64,000 bases of DNA from an uncultured Candidatus Melainabacteria bacterium (GTDB lineage: Bacteria; Cyanobacteriota; Vampirovibrionia; Gastranaerophilales; Gastranaerophilaceae). Made by a program: the position numbers and the translations under genes. Shown piece by piece: positions 40,469-49,812 of this stretch. Positions within the stretch are counted from its first letter, which is position 1, and every line of letters begins with the position of its first letter. The notes under the pieces are model-generated. The model saw nothing but the letters and a program-made list of their open reading frames with translations. It made no database searches and was not told the DNA's origin. The stretch spans positions 1 through 64,000 of the forward strand of contig CAKNXK010000004.1 of NCBI GenBank assembly GCA_932182025.1, given 5' to 3'.

Positions 40469-41809
40469 ATGATTAAATTTGGAACAGATGGCTGGAGAGC
40501 TATTTTAGGTGAAGACTTTACTGCTGAAAACGTAGAAAGAGTGACTTTGGCTATTGGAAAATATGTATTTGATACATTTGGCTTTGACAAGCCTGTTATT
40601 ATTGGTTATGACCCGCGCAGAATGGCCGATGAGTATGCTGAATTAACAGCAAATCTCTTGTATCAAAAAGGGTTTAATGTAAAATTATCAGAGCGTGTTG
40701 TTCCAACTCCGGTATTGGCTTATAATGCTAAACAATTGAATGCTTGTGCTATTATGTTTACTGCTTCTCATAATCCTCCTGAGTATTTGGGTATGAAGTT
40801 TATTCCTGATTATGCGGGGCCTGCTACATCTGAGATTACGGATAAGATTGTTGAAAATCTTGATAAAGAATATGAATTTGGGCAAAATGGTTCTTTAGAG
40901 AAAGTTGATTTTATGCCGGTTTATCATGAGCACTTAAAGACTTTAATTGATTTCGATAAGATAAGTGGTGAAAATGTTATATTTGACGGTTTATATTCTG
41001 CCTCAATCGGATATTTTGATAAGCTTGTTGATGTAAAGAAGACTCTTCACATGGAACATGATGTAAACTTTGGTGGCGGGATGCCTGATCCGAAACCTAA
41101 ATATTTAAAAGAATTGATTGAAATGGTTAAGGCAAATCCTAATACCATTGGTGTTGCAAATGACGGTGATGCGGATAGATTTGGTGTTGTTAATGAAAAA
41201 GGAGAGTATGTTTCACCGAACGAAATTATTGCAATTTTGTTGAAGTACCTGCTTTCAAAAGGATTTAAAGGTGCTGTTGTTAAGACAGTAGGTTCAAGTC
41301 TTTTGATTGACAATGTTGCAAAAAAACTAGGCGTTGATGTTATTGAAACTGCTGTCGGGTTCAAACATGTTGGTGAGGCAATGCGCTTAAATGAGGTTAT
41401 TATTGGCGGAGAAGAATCCGGAGGTTTGAGTATTTCCGGTCATATACCGGAAAAAGACGGTTTGATTGCAAACCTTCTAATTATGGAAGCTATGGCTGTT
41501 ACCGGTAAAAAACTGATTGAACTTCAAGAAGAGATATATGAGCTTGCAGGATGCAAATTCTATACAGATAGAATTGATTTAAGAACAGAGGATGTTGAGC
41601 CGATTTTAGAACATTTTAAAACTCTAAAGAATTTGGGTGAGTATGAGGTTACAAATATTGACTTAAAGGACGGAGTGAAGTTAATGTTTGGTGATAAAAC
41701 CAAAATTTTGGTTCGTCCTAGCGGTACAGAACCTCTTTTAAGAATTTATTTTGAAACAGATAGTTTAGAAAAGCTTGAAAGTCTTAAATTGACAGCAGTA
41801 CAAAAATAG
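40469..41809 (+). CDS. Phosphoglucomutase/phosphomannomutase family protein
   Basis: 446 residues, alpha-D-phosphohexomutase fold. Catalytic Ser loop 'FTASHNPPEYLGMKF', metal loop 'NDGDADRFG', sugar-specificity loop 'GGEESGGLS' and phosphate-binding 'RPSGTEPLLRIY' are all present. GEESGG-type loops are usual in enzymes acting on glucose and mannose phosphates. It interconverts hexose 1- and 6-phosphates for glycogen, LPS or wall sugars; the exact substrate is open. Confidence 0.93.
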   Translation: MIKFGTDGWRAILGEDFTAENVERVTLAIGKYVFDTFGFDKPVIIGYDPRRMADEYAELTANLLYQKGFNVKLSERVVPTPVLAYNAKQLNACAIMFTASHNPPEYLGMKFIPDYAGPATSEITDKIVENLDKEYEFGQNGSLEKVDFMPVYHEHLKTLIDFDKISGENVIFDGLYSASIGYFDKLVDVKKTLHMEHDVNFGGGMPDPKPKYLKELIEMVKANPNTIGVANDGDADRFGVVNEKGEYVSPNEIIAILLKYLLSKGFKGAVVKTVGSSLLIDNVAKKLGVDVIETAVGFKHVGEAMRLNEVIIGGEESGGLSISGHIPEKDGLIANLLIMEAMAVTGKKLIELQEEIYELAGCKFYTDRIDLRTEDVEPILEHFKTLKNLGEYEVTNIDLKDGVKLMFGDKTKILVRPSGTEPLLRIYFETDSLEKLESLKLTAVQK

Positions 41810-41844
41810 TTTAAAATTAAAGATATATTTAGAGAGGATAGCAT

Positions 41845-42189
41845 ATGCCAAATACAGATTCAATGCCCGTTGAGGTAATTATTTTAACAGAAAATAACGA
41901 TATTAAAGGAACAGTATATGTTTCTAAAAGTATTGCTGAAAATAGACAGTTAACAGAACTTTTGAATAACAAGGACCGCAGATTCTTAGCTGTAACTAAT
42001 GTTGAAATTTATGCAAAAAATTCTAACCAACCTCCAAAAAGATATGAATTCTTAGAAATTCACATGGATTCAATTTTGATGATTCATCCAACATCTCAAG
42101 CTTTATTTAAAGAAACTCCTAAAACTCAGGAAGATATTGCAAGATTTAGAGAGTTAAGAGCAAAATTGAACCAAACTAAACCGTTTTAA
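41845..42189 (+). CDS. Conserved small protein before a PilZ gene
   Basis: 114 residues, beta-rich start ('VEVIILTENNDIKGTVYV') followed by 'RQLTELLNNKDRRFLAVT' and a helical tail. It resembles the small DUF6812-type family, but I am not certain. It lies 20 nt upstream of the PilZ protein, and the next gene is also small and of similar beta-rich type, so the three probably form one operon. Confidence 0.6.
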   Translation: MPNTDSMPVEVIILTENNDIKGTVYVSKSIAENRQLTELLNNKDRRFLAVTNVEIYAKNSNQPPKRYEFLEIHMDSILMIHPTSQALFKETPKTQEDIARFRELRAKLNQTKPF

Positions 42190-42209
42190 GAGCTGCAGGG
42201 GAGTGTTTT

Positions 42210-42860
42210 ATGCAGAATAATATTTTAAGAGAATCTAATATAACTAAAATTTATCTTATATACATTTTGCCAAATGGTATAAAGAAAAAAGTGAATGTTT
42301 CGCTTCGTTATATGGGTGATAAGGAATGTTATTTTGTAGGTACTGTTTTACCAAATTTTGTTAAACCAAAACGCAAATCTCCTTTGGAGATTATTGTGTA
42401 TACTTCTGACGGGACTTATAGAGCAAATGTTAAAATTCTTGATACAAATGTCGGTCTTAATGAAATTATGTATCAGGCAGAACTTCCTAAAACTTGGAAT
42501 TTTACGCAATTAAGACAAGGAAGTAGAAAAAATGTTGCCTTACCTGGATCTTTAAAATTTAATGACGGGCATGAAATTCAGTTTGAAACATTTGATTTGT
42601 CTGTAGGCGGGTTTTCGTTCTTTACAAATGAAAAAATCTCTACAATTTATCAGCGATTTTCAGCAATTGGAACATTAGAGTTCCCGGCTGAACTTTTATT
42701 AAATTATCCTGATAAGAAACTTGTTACAGAGGTAAAGTTTGTACGTAATCAAGAAGAAGTTGAAGGAGAATTTGGAAAAGCTTTCTATGCGTTGAAATTT
42801 GTGCAGTTAACTCCTGATGAGACAATGATTTTAAAGAATTATCTTTTAAGTTTAGAATAA
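42210..42860 (+). CDS. PilZ-domain protein, likely c-di-GMP binding
   Basis: 216 residues. An N-terminal YcgR-like beta domain is followed by a PilZ domain from about 108. 'RQGSRKNV' matches RxxxR and 'FDLSVGGFSF' matches [DN]xSxxG, the two c-di-GMP-binding motifs. It should act as a c-di-GMP receptor. No GGDEF/EAL protein, flagellar or pilus gene is in the window, so the target is unknown. Confidence 0.85.
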   Translation: MQNNILRESNITKIYLIYILPNGIKKKVNVSLRYMGDKECYFVGTVLPNFVKPKRKSPLEIIVYTSDGTYRANVKILDTNVGLNEIMYQAELPKTWNFTQLRQGSRKNVALPGSLKFNDGHEIQFETFDLSVGGFSFFTNEKISTIYQRFSAIGTLEFPAELLLNYPDKKLVTEVKFVRNQEEVEGEFGKAFYALKFVQLTPDETMILKNYLLSLE

Positions 42861-42922
42861 TTGTATTTGACTTTGGGGAAAAAAGAGCTAATAATATTGT
42901 ATACATAGTCGAAGGTGTATAA

Positions 42923-43171
42923 ATGAAACTTATTAATAGAATGAAAGTATTTGAACAAAAATATGTGTTTTTGAGATGGGCAACAGGGGCTGAATATGGA
43001 AAAGTTGTCTATGTTGGAGATGATTATATCGAGTTTAATATTATCGACATAGATACTATGGAATACAGAGAGACTGTTATTATTAATTCTCAGCTTATTC
43101 TTGAGGCTGTCTTTGGAGGCCCTGATATTTCGCGTATAATTGCAGAAATATCTTCAATGATTGAAGGTTAG
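42923..43171 (+). CDS. Small hypothetical protein
   Basis: 82 residues, beta-rich ('KVVYVGDDYIEFNIIDIDTMEYRE'), without membrane segment. The pattern is SH3- or Sm-like, as in small Hfq-like or PilZ-associated proteins, but this is a guess. It is followed after 23 nt by comM with its own promoter in between. Confidence 0.5.
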   Translation: MKLINRMKVFEQKYVFLRWATGAEYGKVVYVGDDYIEFNIIDIDTMEYRETVIINSQLILEAVFGGPDISRIIAEISSMIEG

Positions 43172-43188
43172 TATATTTGTAGTATAAT
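43161..43188 (+). promoter_or_regulatory. Leaderless-type promoter of comM
   Basis: TTGAAG (43161-43166), 16-nt spacer, TATAAT (43183-43188), then 6 nt to the ATG at 43195. There is no room for a ribosome binding site in the transcript. Confidence 0.6.
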
Positions 43189-43194
43189 TTCTTT

Positions 43195-44709
43195 ATGGTA
43201 ACTAAAGCTGTCACAGCTACAACTGTTGGAATTAATGCTTATAAAATAGAAGTGGAAGTTGATGTTGTTAATTCTCTTCCGAATATTAGTATTGTAGGAT
43301 TACCTGACAGTGCTGTTAATGAGGCTCGTGAGAGGGTTCGTTCTGCTATCAAGAATTCAGGTTTTTCATTCCCTTTGGGAAGGGTTATTGTAAATCTTGC
43401 TCCGGCTGATATAAAAAAAGAGGGTACGAATTTTGATTTGCCTATTGCTGTTGGAATTCTTAAAGAGCAAGGTATAAATATTCCTGATAGTTCTGAAACA
43501 GCTTTCTTAGGTGAATTATCTTTAGACGGTTCGCTGAGGTCAATAAATGGGGTTTTGCCGCTTGTTGTAGGTTTAAAAGAACAAGGGGTTACTACTGTTT
43601 TTGTGCCTGATGAAAATGCAAAGGAAGCTGCGCTTGTTCAGAATGTGCATGTCTTTGGGGTGAAGCATTTGGGTGATTTAGTTAATCATTTTACAGGAAA
43701 TCCTATAAAAGAAACTTTTGTGGATATAAATAAGTATTTGAGTGATAAATCTGAAGAAGAGTATTCGGTTGATTTTAAAGATGTTAAAGGTCAGCAAAAA
43801 GCGAAAAAGGCATTAGAAATAGCTGCAGCAGGAGGACATAATATTCTTATGTCAGGCTCTCCCGGCTCAGGTAAAACTATGATGGCAAAATGTATGGCAT
43901 CAATTCTTCCTCCGCTTGAGTTAAAAGAGGCTTTAGAGTTAACCAAAATCTACAGTATCAGCGGACTTTTAAGTCCGGATGAGCCGTTAATGACAAAACG
44001 TCCTTATCGTGCAGTGCATCATACTGCATCGGCAACAGGGATTATCGGAGGCGGTTCTAATCCTAAACCGGGTGAAATTACACTTGCACATAGAGGTGTA
44101 TTGTTTCTGGATGAGATGGTGGAGTTTCCTCGTCAGGTTTTAGAAGTCCTAAGACAGCCTTTAGAAGACGGAGAAGTTACTATCTCCAGAACAAAAAGTT
44201 CTATCAAATATCCGTGTAATTTTATTCTTCTTGGTGCTATGAACCCTTGTCCATGCGGATATCTGGGTGATAGAGAAAAACAGTGTTCTTGCTCTGATGT
44301 TCAGGTTCAAAGGTATAAATCCCGTTTGTCTGGCCCGCTTTTGGATAGAATTGATTTGATAATTGAAGTACCGAGATTGACAACGGAAGAGTTAATTAAT
44401 ACAAATTCTGAATCTGAATCTTCTGCAGTAATTCGTGAAAGAGTTATTAGAGCCAGAAAGTTGCAAGCAGTGCGTTATCAGGCAGAGGGAATTCTTACTA
44501 ATTCAGAGTTGTCTGCAAAAATGATTAAAAAATATTGTGTTTTAGATGACAAATCTGAGCAGATTTTGAAAATGGCTGCTCAGAAATATCAGCTTTCGGG
44601 AAGAAAGTATAACAGAATTTTGAAAATAGCGCGCACTATTGCAGATTTAGCCGGCTCTGATAATATTAAGTCCGAACATATTACGCAGGCGCTTCAATAC
44701 AGAGGCTAG
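43195..44709 (+). CDS. comM: ComM/YifB-type AAA+ ATPase (Mg-chelatase-like)
   Basis: 504 residues, the usual length. N-terminal Lon-like fold ('VGLPDSAVNEARERVRSAI'), Walker A 'GSPGSGKTMMAK', Walker B 'LFLDEMVEF', a Cys cluster 'NPCPCGYLGDREKQCSC' and the C-terminal helical domain 'GRKYNRILKIARTIADL'. In Vibrio, ComM is a hexameric helicase that extends branch migration during natural transformation; most bacteria have it. No competence genes are adjacent. Confidence 0.93.
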   Translation: MVTKAVTATTVGINAYKIEVEVDVVNSLPNISIVGLPDSAVNEARERVRSAIKNSGFSFPLGRVIVNLAPADIKKEGTNFDLPIAVGILKEQGINIPDSSETAFLGELSLDGSLRSINGVLPLVVGLKEQGVTTVFVPDENAKEAALVQNVHVFGVKHLGDLVNHFTGNPIKETFVDINKYLSDKSEEEYSVDFKDVKGQQKAKKALEIAAAGGHNILMSGSPGSGKTMMAKCMASILPPLELKEALELTKIYSISGLLSPDEPLMTKRPYRAVHHTASATGIIGGGSNPKPGEITLAHRGVLFLDEMVEFPRQVLEVLRQPLEDGEVTISRTKSSIKYPCNFILLGAMNPCPCGYLGDREKQCSCSDVQVQRYKSRLSGPLLDRIDLIIEVPRLTTEELINTNSESESSAVIRERVIRARKLQAVRYQAEGILTNSELSAKMIKKYCVLDDKSEQILKMAAQKYQLSGRKYNRILKIARTIADLAGSDNIKSEHITQALQYRG

Positions 44710-45197
44710 TTTGTTCTTTCTGCAAGTTCTTTATCCATTAAGAATAATGCAACTTTATCGTCTCCAAAAAGTTCAAGGCGTTTGATAATGTTTTTTACAT
44801 TTTCTTCTTCTTGTACTTGTTCTTCAATATACCAATCGATGAAGTTTAGAGTTGTTCTGTCACATTCTTCTTCGGCTTGTTTTGCAACGGTCATAATCGC
44901 ACGTGTAATACATTTTTCGTGTTCATAGATGTGGTTAAAGATTGATAAAATTCCTTGAAATTCAAATTCAGGAGTTTTAATTTGTTTTAAGGTTACAAAA
45001 CTGTTGCAGTTGATTAAATAGTCAAATATTTTAAGTCCGTGTTCGACTTCTTCTCTGGCTTGGATTTTCATCCAAGATGCAAAGCCGTTCAGACCAAGCT
45101 CTTTTAAATGCGCCGACATTGATAGATATAGATAACCTGAATAAAATTCTTTATTAATTTGTTCGTTCAAGATTTCGTTAATTGTTTCACTAATCAT
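44706..45197 (-). CDS. ftnA: Ferritin (non-heme, bacterial FtnA-like)
   Basis: 163 residues from the ATG at 45197 (GGGAGGGT before it). The ferroxidase ligands follow the FtnA pattern: Glu in 'NKEFYSGYLYLS', 'REEVEHGLKIFDY' (ExxH) and 'EEQVQEEENVKNI'. It stores iron in a 24-mer. It overlaps the superoxide reductase gene by 8 nt, which links peroxide from superoxide removal with iron storage. Confidence 0.93.
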   Translation of the reverse strand: MISETINEILNEQINKEFYSGYLYLSMSAHLKELGLNGFASWMKIQAREEVEHGLKIFDYLINCNSFVTLKQIKTPEFEFQGILSIFNHIYEHEKCITRAIMTVAKQAEEECDRTTLNFIDWYIEEQVQEEENVKNIIKRLELFGDDKVALFLMDKELAERTN

Positions 45198-45579
45198 TTT
45201 TACCCTCCCAAAGTCCATGAATATTACATAATTCAAGTGCATCTACATCTTCATCAAGACAAGAAATGTCAAATTCAGCTTTTTCGCCCGGGTTGAAATA
45301 TTTTAGGTGAAGACAAGACTTGTCTCTTTTGTAAACCTCGATAAACTGAATGTAGTGTTCTTGTTCCATAGGGTGATGTTTTAGAGTAACGTAGCGTTTA
45401 CCTTCAATCATTTCAAATTCAGGAGTATGTTTTTCGGCTAATTCATTTTCTTCTTCTTTGTGCGGGATAAGATGTTCCATTGGCTGTCCGCAGCATACGA
45501 GTTCTCCTTCTCCGGAAAGTATTACTTGAACAAGGTTTCCGCAAATGTTGCATTTGTATAATTCTAATTTTTCAGTCAT
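45190..45579 (-). CDS. dfx: Desulfoferrodoxin (superoxide reductase, two-iron type)
   Basis: 129 residues. N-terminal desulforedoxin-like domain with 'CNICGN' and 'CCGQPM' (centre I, FeCys4). The SOR domain has His in 'EKHTPEF', 'KHHPMEQEHYI' and the Cys/His pair 'CNIHGLW' (centre II). The Glu of the EKH loop is present. It reduces superoxide to peroxide without making oxygen, typical of anaerobes. The first gene of a two-gene operon with ferritin. Confidence 0.96.
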   Translation of the reverse strand: MTEKLELYKCNICGNLVQVILSGEGELVCCGQPMEHLIPHKEEENELAEKHTPEFEMIEGKRYVTLKHHPMEQEHYIQFIEVYKRDKSCLHLKYFNPGEKAEFDISCLDEDVDALELCNIHGLWEGKND

Positions 45580-45646
45580 AGCAAATTCCTTTCACAAATA
45601 TATTAACCCTTTATTGGAAAACTACATTGTAGGAAAGGGTAATTTA

Positions 45647-45655
45647 TGCTACTAT
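45647..45655 (+). promoter_or_regulatory. Extended -10 promoter, leaderless type
   Basis: TGC-TACTAT (45647-45655), 7 nt before the ATG at 45663. Confidence 0.4.
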
Positions 45656-45662
45656 TTGTAGT

Positions 45663-46403
45663 ATGACTAACTTTTTTAATAATCCGTCAGGACAAGCTTC
45701 AACGCCAATTGAAACACAATATGATGATTTAAAAAACAATTACAGGCAAAATTTTTTGATAGCAGCAGACCAAGTTCGTGCCGCTGTGGATAAATTTAAG
45801 CCTGAAAATCCTTGTGCAAATTGTGTGGTAAAAGATTGCAAAATAGAGACGAAAGATGTCTTTACCGACTATCCTGCAAGCTGTGCTTATAGAGATTGGC
45901 AGATGCAGATAATAACCTTTTTAACCGGTGATTACAGACAGAAGCTAAAACAAGATTATAAAGCTATTATGGATAAAAAATCTGAATGTGAGTGTTCAAG
46001 ATGCGGAAATTGCTGCAGGCTTGCAACAAGTGAGCATTCTTACGAACAGCTTAAACAAAGGGCTATGCGCGGGGATAAATTTGCAAGGGATTTTGTTTCG
46101 GTATTTGTTCCTTATGAGACAGAAGAAGAGGCAAAACTTGCCAATCCTGAGTTTTTTAAGCTTTTAGAAGAAACCATGGAAGATCAGAAAGTATTTTATT
46201 ACCATTGTCCAAAAATGAACGGTAATGAGTGTTCTGATTACGAAAACAGACCGGATGTTTGTAAGGATTTTCCTCATAATCCTTTGAAATTATTGCCATC
46301 TACCTGTTCATTTAATATTTGGAAAAATGCCGTGGCTAAGCAATCGATGCTTTTGAAAGCAAAAACGGATATAATAGAATTTTATAAAAATAAACTAGGC
46401 TAA
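45663..46403 (+). CDS. CxxCxxCC (YkgJ-type) metal-cluster protein, longer form
   Basis: 246 residues. Two Cys clusters: 'CANCVVKDCKI' with a later Cys in 'YPASCAYRDW' at about 55-85, and the YkgJ signature 'CSRCGNCCRLATS' at about 115-127. Further Cys follow in 'YYHCPKMNGNECSDY' and 'RPDVCKDFP'. Paralogous to the 29612 gene in its C-terminal half; the N-terminal cluster is extra. It lies 25 nt before rlmN and is probably co-transcribed. Confidence 0.78.
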   Translation: MTNFFNNPSGQASTPIETQYDDLKNNYRQNFLIAADQVRAAVDKFKPENPCANCVVKDCKIETKDVFTDYPASCAYRDWQMQIITFLTGDYRQKLKQDYKAIMDKKSECECSRCGNCCRLATSEHSYEQLKQRAMRGDKFARDFVSVFVPYETEEEAKLANPEFFKLLEETMEDQKVFYYHCPKMNGNECSDYENRPDVCKDFPHNPLKLLPSTCSFNIWKNAVAKQSMLLKAKTDIIEFYKNKLG

Positions 46404-46428
46404 GGGTAAAGCTAGTCAAGATTACAAG

Positions 46429-47469
46429 ATGGACGTGAAAATGTTAACATTATCAGGATTAAAATTAGAAGAATTAGAAAAATTAATGGATGAGTTTGGT
46501 GCAACAAAGTTTCGCGCAAAACAAATTCATAACTGGATTTATACAAAATCTGTTTCAACAATTGACGAGATGACAAATCTTTCGAAAGATTTTCGTGAAG
46601 AATTAAAGCAGAAAGCTGTTGTTACGGAAACTAAAATCAAGGTTAAGCAGGTAAGTTCGGACGGTACGATTAAGTATTTGATTGAATATCCTGATGGAGA
46701 GTGTGTTGAAACCGTTCTTATGCGTTTTGATAATCGTGCTAATCTTACCGCTTGTGTGAGTTCTCAAGTTGGTTGTGCGGTTAATTGTTCGTTTTGTGCA
46801 ACAGGAAAACGCGGGTTTATAAGAAATCTTACTTATGCTGAAATTATTGAGCAAGTGCTTACGATTCAGCGCGATACGGGGTTAAAGGTTACCAATGTTG
46901 TATTTATGGGGCAGGGTGAACCTTTATTAAATCTCAAAAATGTTCTAAAAGCTCTGGAAATATTTAATGATGATTTTCAAATCGGTACAAGAAGAATTAC
47001 GATTTCTACAAGCGGTATTGTACCAAAGATTAATGAGCTGGCTGAGGCTGAATTGCAGTCAACGCTTGCAATTTCTCTTCACGCACCAAATCATAAACTT
47101 CGTGCCGAATTAATGCCGATAGAAAATAAATACCCTATTGATGAGCTTAAAAAAGCGTTGCTTAATTATGTTGAAAAAACAGGGCGCAGAATTACTGTTG
47201 AATATATTCTTATTCACGGATTCAATGATACTCCTGAGGCTGCAAAAGAGCTTGCTCTGCTGTTAAGGGATTTGAAATGTAATATTAACCTGATTCCTTA
47301 TAATTCTGTTGACGATACTAAATACAAAAAATCTACAAATAATGATATTATGCAGTTTAAATATTTGATGGAGCATTCAGGAAAAAAAGTTACAGTACGT
47401 CTTGAACGCGGTGCTGATATTGATGCAGCTTGCGGGCAATTAAGAGGAAAAGTTGCTGCAAATGAATAA
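46429..47469 (+). CDS. rlmN: Dual-specificity RNA methyltransferase RlmN
   Basis: 346 residues. Radical-SAM Cys motif 'CAVNCSFCATG' (CxxxCxxC), 'VFMGQGEPLLN', 'ISTSGIVPKI', 'AISLHAPNH' and the catalytic C-terminal Cys in 'DAACGQLRG'. It methylates C2 of A2503 in 23S rRNA and A37 of some tRNAs. The start could also be the ATG four codons further in (46441). It overlaps the next gene. Confidence 0.96.
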   Translation: MDVKMLTLSGLKLEELEKLMDEFGATKFRAKQIHNWIYTKSVSTIDEMTNLSKDFREELKQKAVVTETKIKVKQVSSDGTIKYLIEYPDGECVETVLMRFDNRANLTACVSSQVGCAVNCSFCATGKRGFIRNLTYAEIIEQVLTIQRDTGLKVTNVVFMGQGEPLLNLKNVLKALEIFNDDFQIGTRRITISTSGIVPKINELAEAELQSTLAISLHAPNHKLRAELMPIENKYPIDELKKALLNYVEKTGRRITVEYILIHGFNDTPEAAKELALLLRDLKCNINLIPYNSVDDTKYKKSTNNDIMQFKYLMEHSGKKVTVRLERGADIDAACGQLRGKVAANE

Positions 47470-49330
47470 TGTTTTTCAAAAGAATTTATCTGCTTTGACA
47501 ATAAAAAACCAAGAACTTGCTTTAAAACTGCAAACTTATATTCCTGTGGATATACCGCAATTGGTTCAAACAAACGGATATAACCTGATTTATAAGGGAA
47601 AATATATTCATAGCGAACAAAATCCTTTAGCAGAAGCGCAGGAGATTTTTTCTTATGCAAAAAATGAACCTGTTTCAATTCATTTGATTTATGGATTGGG
47701 TTTGGGGTATTTGTTTCAGGTTGCGAGTATTAATTCAAAGGGTAGTGTTATATTGTATGAACCTGATTTGAATATTTTGAAAGTTGTATTTAGTCTGGTT
47801 GATTTTTCAAATGATATATTGAAGTCAAATGTATTTATATGCTCAGAGTATGATGAGGTTTCAAAAGCAATACATCAAAAATCCGGCATGCAGAATTTCC
47901 CTGAAATGCTTACATTGCCGTTTCAAACTGGCTCAGAAGGGTTTGGTGAGCTTGTAACAAAATTGCAGAATACCGTGGGCTCATATAGCTTGGATTTGAA
48001 ATATACAAAAGAAAAATTCTATCCGTCATTAAAAATGTTATTGAAGAATGTTCCAAATTTATTGAATGAGACTCCGCTTATCAGGTTTAAAGATGTTTAT
48101 AAGGGAAAAACTGCAGTAATTGTTTCTGCCGGCCCGACTTTGGATAGAAATATTGAAACTATTAAAAAATATCGTGACAAGTTTGTTTTATTCACAGTTG
48201 GAACAGCTTTGAAGACATTGACTGCAAATGGTATTAATCCTGATTTTCTTCTTGTTATTGAGACATTTGATTCCTCTAAGCAATTAGAAGGAGTTGATTT
48301 GAGTGAGGTTTATTTTATTACCGAACCATATTCAAACCCAACGTTAAGAGATTTTAAGTTTAAGAAAAGACTTTCACATATTGCTTCAAATGTTCCTGTA
48401 AATCAATTCTGGGCAGAGATTTGCAGTGAAAATATTGATGAATATTTTTCTAAGGGAACTGTTTCTTATACAGCGTTGAATTCTGCCAGAATTCTTGGAT
48501 GCTCAAAAATTATTCTTGTCGGGCAGGATTTGGCTTACATAGGCGGGCAATGTTATAGCAAAGACTCTGCTTATAAAGATTTGATTTGTGCACATAATCT
48601 GGATACCGGAAGGTGGGAGATTATGGCAAAAGATTTTGAGGCGTTTGCAGATGCGCTTTCTAACTCACCTGATGTTGAAAAAAGAATGCAGGCTGCAAGA
48701 AGACGTCTTGTAAATCTGAATAATTCTTTGCATTTTGTTAAAGGGATTAGCGGTGAGATGATTCCTACTGAGTCTGTTTATGCGGCTTTTGTCGCGCCGT
48801 TTCAAGAGTTTGCTATTAGGTTTAATGATAGAAGGTATATTAATACGTCTCTTGTTGGAGCGCAGTTAGACGGGTTTGAGAACATGTCCTTAGAAGAAGC
48901 ACTTCAAGATGCGGAGACTGTTGGTGATTTAACTCTGGTTGATGAATTTAAGTATGATGAAGATTCTATTTTAGCCAATTTAAATTTAAAATTTGAGGAG
49001 CTGAATGAAATAGTTTCTGTTATAGAAGAAGGTAAGAGATATGCAAAAACTTTGAATAATAATTTGAAACGATATAGAGCTGCCAATTTGGAAGTTTTAA
49101 AATCTCTTAAAAAGCTTTCGGAAAATTATATTGCTTTATCTTCAAATAAATCCAAGTTGTTTGATTTTATTACGGCATCTGACAGGATTGATTTGGATTA
49201 TGAAATGAAAATGGTTCAGAATTTTGATGTTGATACTGTAACAAATATCGCAGCGAAAATTTCAACATACTTAGATAATGCAGAAAAAAGGATAAAAGAA
49301 ATTAATGAAAGTTTTAATACAAAGGGTTAA
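47453..49330 (+). CDS. DUF115/Maf-like motility-accessory-type glycosyltransferase
   Basis: 625 residues. The central DUF115 domain shows 'GKTAVIVSAGPTLDRNIE', 'FTVGTALKTLTANGINPDF', 'ETFDSSKQLEG' and 'ILVGQDLAYIGGQCYSKDS', as in the Maf/PseE-like family that puts nonulosonic acids on flagellin. The C-terminal 150 residues are coiled. No flagellin or nonulosonate genes are in the window, so another surface protein may be the target. The TTG at 47453 has AAGAGG 5 nt before it; the ATG at 47462 is an alternative. Overlaps rlmN and dtd. Confidence 0.82.
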   Translation: MLQMNNVFQKNLSALTIKNQELALKLQTYIPVDIPQLVQTNGYNLIYKGKYIHSEQNPLAEAQEIFSYAKNEPVSIHLIYGLGLGYLFQVASINSKGSVILYEPDLNILKVVFSLVDFSNDILKSNVFICSEYDEVSKAIHQKSGMQNFPEMLTLPFQTGSEGFGELVTKLQNTVGSYSLDLKYTKEKFYPSLKMLLKNVPNLLNETPLIRFKDVYKGKTAVIVSAGPTLDRNIETIKKYRDKFVLFTVGTALKTLTANGINPDFLLVIETFDSSKQLEGVDLSEVYFITEPYSNPTLRDFKFKKRLSHIASNVPVNQFWAEICSENIDEYFSKGTVSYTALNSARILGCSKIILVGQDLAYIGGQCYSKDSAYKDLICAHNLDTGRWEIMAKDFEAFADALSNSPDVEKRMQAARRRLVNLNNSLHFVKGISGEMIPTESVYAAFVAPFQEFAIRFNDRRYINTSLVGAQLDGFENMSLEEALQDAETVGDLTLVDEFKYDEDSILANLNLKFEELNEIVSVIEEGKRYAKTLNNNLKRYRAANLEVLKSLKKLSENYIALSSNKSKLFDFITASDRIDLDYEMKMVQNFDVDTVTNIAAKISTYLDNAEKRIKEINESFNTKG

Positions 49331-49742
49331 AGAAGCATCTGTAACAATAGAGAATGAGTTATATTCTTCCATTAATGCGGGAATACTTGCACTTGTCGGG
49401 ATTGAAAAAGGCGATACTTTAGAGCAGGTTCAAAAAGCGGCAAAAAAGATTACAGGTTTGCGTATTTTTCCTGATGAGAATGGCAAAATGAATCGTTCTT
49501 TAATTGATATTTGCGGGGAGATGCTTATTGTTTCTCAATTTACTCTTTGCGGTGATTGTAAAAAGGGTACAAGACCGAGTTTTGATAAATCGGCAGAGCC
49601 TCAGATTGCAAACGAATTGTATGAAAAATTTATTGAAGAAGTATCTTCTTACGGCATTAAAACCGCACACGGAAGATTTGCTGCAATGATGGATGTCGCA
49701 TTGATTAACGACGGTCCGGTTACTTTTATGATTGAGATGTAG
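49305..49742 (+). CDS. dtd: D-aminoacyl-tRNA deacylase
   Basis: 145 residues, the usual length. 'MKVLIQRVKEASVTI' start, 'SQFTLCGDCKKGTRPSF' active-site strand and 'NDGPVTFMIEM' at the C-terminus (family NxGPVT, with the cross-subunit Gly-cisPro). It frees D-amino acids and glycine from mischarged tRNA. It overlaps the DUF115 gene by 26 nt. Confidence 0.96.
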   Translation: MKVLIQRVKEASVTIENELYSSINAGILALVGIEKGDTLEQVQKAAKKITGLRIFPDENGKMNRSLIDICGEMLIVSQFTLCGDCKKGTRPSFDKSAEPQIANELYEKFIEEVSSYGIKTAHGRFAAMMDVALINDGPVTFMIEM

Positions 49743-49747
49743 GATTG

Positions 49748-49776
49748 TTGCAAAACTTTACAATCTGTGTTAGGAT
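49748..49776 (+). promoter_or_regulatory. Likely promoter of the ATP synthase operon
   Basis: TTGCAA (49748-49753), 17-nt spacer, TAGGAT (49771-49776), followed by a roughly 35-nt leader with AAAAGGGG before atpB. Confidence 0.5.
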
Positions 49777-49812
49777 TATTAGGAAGATAATAGAGGGCGA
49801 AAAGGGGATTCA

